A DNA stretch of 24,474 nucleotides from CAYNQK01 sp964470375 (lineage in GTDB: Bacteria; Spirochaetota; Spirochaetia; Treponematales; JBGSOB01). Positions 21,162-24,474 of this stretch are shown piece after piece. Below the pieces are notes generated by a model. That model had not been told where the DNA came from, ran no database searches, and was given only the letters and a program-made list of their open reading frames with translations. The translations under genes and the position numbers were made by a program. Each line of letters begins with the position of its first letter. The first letter of the stretch is position 1. The stretch covers positions 1 to 24,474 of the forward strand of contig CAYYCP010000051.1 in the NCBI GenBank assembly GCA_964470375.1, read 5' to 3'.

Positions 21162-21997
21162 GCTTCTTCGCCTCCCTGGGGCTCGACATCCCCGCCCGAC
21201 GGCAACTGGCCGCCGAACGGGGCATCGGCGTTATACTGGCGTTCATGGCGGGCTGAGCGGCGCAGGACCGACTGTACAATGGCATCGTCCGAGGCCGAGA
21301 GCTCGTCGAAGTCGCCCTGGGCCACGACCCGGCCCTGGTGCACCACCACCAGGTCGTCGGCCGCGGAGAAGGCCAGTTCGGCCGAATGGGTCACCACGAT
21401 GACGGTCCGCCCGCGCCGTTTGTAGTCCAGGATGGCCCTCGTCACCCGCTGCAGGGAGGCGTCATCCAGGAAGGCGGTCGGCTCGTCCATGAAGAGGATG
21501 GACGGATCCACCACCATGGCCCGGGCGATGGAAATGATTTTCTGCTCACCCAATGAGAGTTGGGCCGGGCGCTGGGACAGACTCTCGTCGTAGCCGAGTA
21601 CGGACAGGACGCCCCGAACGCGCGCCTGCAGCTCGACCGGTTTGATGCGCGGCTCGATGACACGGATGGGCAGGGATAGGTTTTCGCCTATGCTCTGGTT
21701 GGCCCACAGGGCCGAGTCCTGGAAGGCGAAGCCGTAGGCCTTGTAATAGTCGGCCAGCTCGCGTTTGTTCATGGTTCCCAGGGCCCGGCCGCGGTAGAGT
21801 ACGCTGCCGGAGTCCGGCCACGACAGGCCCGCGGCCACCTTGATCAGGGTGCTCTTGCCGGCCCCCGATGTGCCCATGATGAATGCCGTCCGGCCCTCCT
21901 TAAAGGAGCAGGAGGCTCCGCGTAGGACCTCGTAGCCCTGGGTCATGGTGGCCACCTCGTGCAGCTCGAGGAGGGGGGAGGGCGCGGCCTGGCTCAT
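21158..21997 (-). CDS. mlaF: MlaF-like ABC ATPase for lipid transport
   Basis: This 279-residue ATPase has Walker A MGTSGAGKST (41-50), Q-loop YGFAFQDSALWANQS, Walker B ILFMDEP and the switch histidine in VVTHSAELA. The signature is LSLGEQKII, so the second Gly of LSGGQ is replaced. The ATG at 21997 overlaps the mlaE stop as ATGA, which fixes the start; the longer frame is read-through. The C-terminal 30 residues form a Gly/Pro-rich polar tail without a counterpart that I know. It should power lipid movement through the MlaE permease. Confidence 0.92.
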   Translation of the reverse strand: MSQAAPSPLLELHEVATMTQGYEVLRGASCSFKEGRTAFIMGTSGAGKSTLIKVAAGLSWPDSGSVLYRGRALGTMNKRELADYYKAYGFAFQDSALWANQSIGENLSLPIRVIEPRIKPVELQARVRGVLSVLGYDESLSQRPAQLSLGEQKIISIARAMVVDPSILFMDEPTAFLDDASLQRVTRAILDYKRRGRTVIVVTHSAELAFSAADDLVVVHQGRVVAQGDFDELSASDDAIVQSVLRRSARHERQYNADAPFGGQLPSGGDVEPQGGEEA

Positions 21998-22782
21998 AGG
22001 GCGTAATGGAGGACGGTGATCAGGATGTCCGCCAGGATGCAGAAGACGAAGCCCTGGCCGACCGCGTGGATGCCGGCCACCGGGATCTCGGTGCTGGCCC
22101 GGTTGACCGAAAAGCCATGGTAGGTGGAGACCACCGAAATGATGATCCCGAAGCACAGGCTCTTCACTAGGCCTATGCCGATGTCGGCCCCGGTAAGGGC
22201 CTTGAAGAGGGGGGTGAAGTACTCCATGACCCCGATCGGCTTGACGAACTGCACCACGATGTAGGATCCCAAAAGGCCGAAAAGGTTGAAATACAGGTTC
22301 AGCACAAGCATGGCCACCGTCACCCCGACCACCCGCGGCACAACCAAATAGGAGATAGGGTCGATGCCGAAGGCTATGTAGGCCTCGATCTCGTGGGAAA
22401 CCACCATGTTGCCGAGCTCCGTGGATATGGCCGTGCCCGAGCGGGCGATGATGACGAAGGCCGTCAGCAGGGGCCCCAACTCGCGGGTGATGACGGCGAT
22501 AAGGATGGGGTACATAAGGGCGCTCTGCCCGAAGGTGGGCAGGATAGAGGCGCCTATGATGTTGATAGCCGCCCCGATGCCCACGGCCAGGATCGCGCAG
22601 ACCCCCAAGGCCTCCACGCCGGTGAAGAGGATCTGCATGACCAGGACCCGGAAGCCGGCCTGGCGGCGCCTGAAGAAGAGGAAGAATTCCTTGAGCACGT
22701 TGTAGAAGAAGCCCAGGCCATAGAGGGCCGACTTCAACTTGACCCTGACCGAGGCCCCCAGGAGCCCTATCACGCCTCTCAT
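21994..22782 (-). CDS. mlaE: MlaE-family permease for lipid transport
   Basis: This 262-residue inner-membrane protein matches the MlaE (YrbE) family: FTGVEALGVCAILAVGIGAA, ITRELGPLLTAFVIIARSGTA, ELGNMVVSHEIEAYIAFGIDP and YLVVPRVVGVTVAM, with about five membrane segments. ELGP and the SGTAISTELGNM loop are family hallmarks. It pairs with MlaF and MlaD to move phospholipid between membranes. The ATG has GGGAGGG upstream, a little farther than ideal. It follows the hydrolase-like gene by 79 bp, so it may share that transcript. Confidence 0.93.
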   Translation of the reverse strand: MRGVIGLLGASVRVKLKSALYGLGFFYNVLKEFFLFFRRRQAGFRVLVMQILFTGVEALGVCAILAVGIGAAINIIGASILPTFGQSALMYPILIAVITRELGPLLTAFVIIARSGTAISTELGNMVVSHEIEAYIAFGIDPISYLVVPRVVGVTVAMLVLNLYFNLFGLLGSYIVVQFVKPIGVMEYFTPLFKALTGADIGIGLVKSLCFGIIISVVSTYHGFSVNRASTEIPVAGIHAVGQGFVFCILADILITVLHYAL

Positions 22783-22861
22783 CTGGCTCCAGTCCCTCCC
22801 GTGTCAGTATCGGCCCTGGATAGCCTTTCCTCAAGCTCCGCCTCGGCCGGGCGGCCGGGGC

Positions 22862-24286
22862 CTAGAGCTTGTCTATGAGCATGGAGCACTTGCCCGAGGG
22901 TATGGGCAGGGTCTTTTTCTTCTTCCCGATGATGTTGATGGTGAAATAATAGAGCTTCTCGCTCTCCATGTGGATCTCCCAGCCCCGCACCAGCTTGTTG
23001 GAGAGGATGGTGATCATGTTGCGCTTGAGGGACAGGTTCTCGATGCCCATGATCTCCAGGCTGGGGATGATCCAGTCCACGGTCTTGCGGGGCAGGGAGA
23101 TGTCCAGGCCGACGATGTTCTCTATCATCAAGGCGATGGTGGAAAGGCCGGCGTAGGCCAGAACCTGGGAGCGTGGCTTGCCGGACCTGCCCGGCCAGTG
23201 GGCCGGGCCCTCGCCCTGGGGCTTGTAGGCCTCCCAAACCGTGGCTACCTTGGCTCCCTCGGGCTGGAGTGAGTCCAGGACATAGTAGAGATGGCGGATG
23301 GCGCACTCCCGGGCCAGCTCATGGCGGCCGTACTTCTCCAGCCCCTTGATGACCATATAGGTCCAGGGCGGGAGGACCGAGCCTCGGAAACCGTTGCCCT
23401 CGGGGCTGTAGTCCTTCTCGCTGGCGCCCAGGCTGGGGAAGGGGTGCTCCACCCCGAAGTGGGCCGGGTCGGTCAGCAGGGAGATGAGGGCGTTGCCGCG
23501 ATCTTCGTTCGGAAGCTCCGCCAAGAGGGGCCAGAAGGTCGCGATTGTCCTGACTTTGAGGCGCTTCTCGTCCGCGTCCAGGTCGAAGTAGCAGCCCGCC
23601 TCGGGGTCCCACATGAGCGAGTTGATGCGGGTCTTGAGGGAGAAATAGGCGCGTTTGAACTGGAAGCTGACTTCCTTATCGTTCATGATGTCGCCTAGGG
23701 CCGAGATGTACAGGGCGTTGATAGCCGCGGCCGAGTTGAAGTCCACCAGGTACTTGGCCTTCTCACGCGGCGAGTTGGGCATGCCCGAGGCCGATAGGGG
23801 CACCGAATACAGGCCGTTCTTTTGCTTGAAGGTCGACTCCAGCCAGGCCATATGGCGGATGAGGACGGGGAGTACCTCCTTGACCCGCTTCTTGTTGGCC
23901 GTCTTGTGGTAGAGGTTGTATTCAGCCCAGGCGAACAGGGGCATGCCCACGCCTTCGGGATTGTCACGATTGACAACGGCCTTTCCGGTGGAAAGGTCAT
24001 ACTGGGAGCGGATGGCCCCGGACTCCTCCTGCTTGCCGTAGAATACATCCAACTGGGAATGGGCGTGGAAAATGCGGTTAGAGTAAACGAGGAAAAAAGA
24101 GGCGAAGGTGGATTCCCACTGGCTGATGACGGTATCCGCAGGGTTGCAGAAGAATTTTTCCTTCCCTAGGCCCAGCTCCTTGTTGGGCTGTTGCCAATAA
24201 TCCTGGATCCAAGTCCAGGTGCGGTCGTAGATGTCGACGAAGTCCTGGTCGTAGAAGTGAACCTTGGGGAAATCCCGCTTATTCAA
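22862..24286 (-). CDS. (alpha/alpha)6-barrel glycoside hydrolase-like protein (GH63/trehalase-related)
   Basis: The 474 residues show the toroid pattern of GH63/GH37-related enzymes: ISQWESTFASFFLVYSNRI (near 54-72), YLVDFNSAAAINALY, the RGSVLPPWTYMVIKGLEKYG loop and VWEAYKPQG. In trehalase-like families the first block normally reads WDS with a catalytic-region Asp; here it is W57-E58-S59. There is no signal peptide, so it is cytosolic. The C-terminal 80 residues look like a small beta-domain. The substrate (trehalose, glucosyl- or mannosylglycerate, or another) is unknown. The TTG start is supported by AAGGAG seven bases upstream. It precedes mlaE on the same strand, so it may be the first gene of the Mla transcript. 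Confidence 0.72.
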   Translation of the reverse strand: MNKRDFPKVHFYDQDFVDIYDRTWTWIQDYWQQPNKELGLGKEKFFCNPADTVISQWESTFASFFLVYSNRIFHAHSQLDVFYGKQEESGAIRSQYDLSTGKAVVNRDNPEGVGMPLFAWAEYNLYHKTANKKRVKEVLPVLIRHMAWLESTFKQKNGLYSVPLSASGMPNSPREKAKYLVDFNSAAAINALYISALGDIMNDKEVSFQFKRAYFSLKTRINSLMWDPEAGCYFDLDADEKRLKVRTIATFWPLLAELPNEDRGNALISLLTDPAHFGVEHPFPSLGASEKDYSPEGNGFRGSVLPPWTYMVIKGLEKYGRHELARECAIRHLYYVLDSLQPEGAKVATVWEAYKPQGEGPAHWPGRSGKPRSQVLAYAGLSTIALMIENIVGLDISLPRKTVDWIIPSLEIMGIENLSLKRNMITILSNKLVRGWEIHMESEKLYYFTINIIGKKKKTLPIPSGKCSMLIDKL

Positions 24287-24378
24287 GAAAGCGCTCCTTG
24301 GAACCTAAACAGCCCTAATTCCTTATGGCTACGATACGCCTGGAGACCACTAGGGGCTGGAATCCGATGATTTCGCCC

Positions 24379-24406
24379 ATTGTATCATCGCCAAAAAAAA
24401 TTGCAA
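24379..24406 (-). promoter_or_regulatory. Promoter of the hydrolase/Mla operon
   Basis: On the minus strand, TTGCAA (24401-24406), a 16-bp spacer starting with eight T residues, and TACAAT (24379-24384) form a good sigma-70 promoter in an AT-rich stretch. The leader to the TTG start is about 85 bases and contains AGCCCCTA and TAGGGCT, which can pair around a long loop. Bases 24407-24474 are AT-rich and show no gene. Confidence 0.5.
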
Positions 24407-24474
24407 GGAAAAAGTGTAGGGAAAAAAGGACGGGAGTCAAGAGATTTCATGTATTTTCATCCATTTTCAAGCCA

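Noticed and set aside
22006..22834. Upstream extension of the mlaF frame
   Set aside because: It is the wrong-frame reading of mlaE. The ATGA overlap at 21997 is the start.
24287..24378. Riboswitch in the leader of the hydrolase/Mla operon
   Set aside because: Only one loose pairing (AGCCCCTA with TAGGGCT) is present, and no known riboswitch core motif is recognisable.
1..24474. CRISPR arrays, insertion sequences, phage genes and rRNA
   Set aside because: I saw no regularly spaced repeats, transposase motifs, phage structural proteins or rRNA segments.

Overview
This is a GC-rich, gene-dense bacterial window that carries 25 protein genes, one tRNA and one scaffold gap. The host has an outer membrane: there is an Mla-type lipid-transport operon and a signal-peptide beta-barrel protein. 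A spirochaete is my best guess. The reasons are a YjfB-like motility peptide, an archaeal-type UMP kinase and the Gx/NusG-II gene pair in a GC-rich diderm, but this is inference from gene content and not a phylogeny.

Layout. 1-2200 (+): TetR regulator, outer-membrane barrel protein, then a 51-residue Pro/Ala-rich peptide and a YjfB-like protein. 2251-4515 (-): large radical SAM protein. 4665-5053: a small unknown gene and tRNA-Arg(CCT). 5145-8714 (+): a translationally coupled operon of a RelA/SpoT synthetase-TPR-SLOG fusion, an ABC ATPase and an ABC permease. 8819-9169: a small, less GC-rich orphan gene. 9277-13288 (-): operon ubiD-ubiA-ubiX-periplasmic binding protein, interrupted near its end by a 100-N gap. 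13389-16570 (+): NADH dehydrogenase type 2 with a long membrane tail, then a polyprenyl diphosphate synthase. 16717-18252 (-): NusG domain II protein, Gx-transporter protein and an EcfT-like membrane protein. 18343-19029 (+): UMP kinase. 19040-24286 (-): an (alpha/alpha)6 glycoside hydrolase-like protein, mlaE, mlaF, mlaD and a TPR lipoprotein.

The most interesting part is 7133-18252. It reads as one quinone and electron-export island. An ABC importer, whose binding protein shares an operon with the prenylation/decarboxylation enzymes, could take up an aromatic carboxylate such as a dihydroxynaphthoate. The polyprenyl synthase supplies the tail. UbiA, UbiX and UbiD would make demethylmenaquinone. 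The membrane-extended NDH-2 would reduce it, with Gx/NusG-II/EcfT-like partners resembling the flavin-based extracellular electron transfer locus known from Listeria. No early menaquinone genes (men or mqnABCD), ApbE flavin transferase or FMN-binding lipoprotein are in the window, so the pathway as seen is a salvage-type one.

A second signal is regulatory. Six genes have a -10-like hexamer (TANNNT) followed by exactly six bases and then the start codon, with no ribosome binding site, which predicts leaderless mRNAs. The 100-N gap is flanked by identical 55-bp copies; collapsing one copy plus the Ns restores an intact binding-protein gene, so the gap is an assembly artefact.
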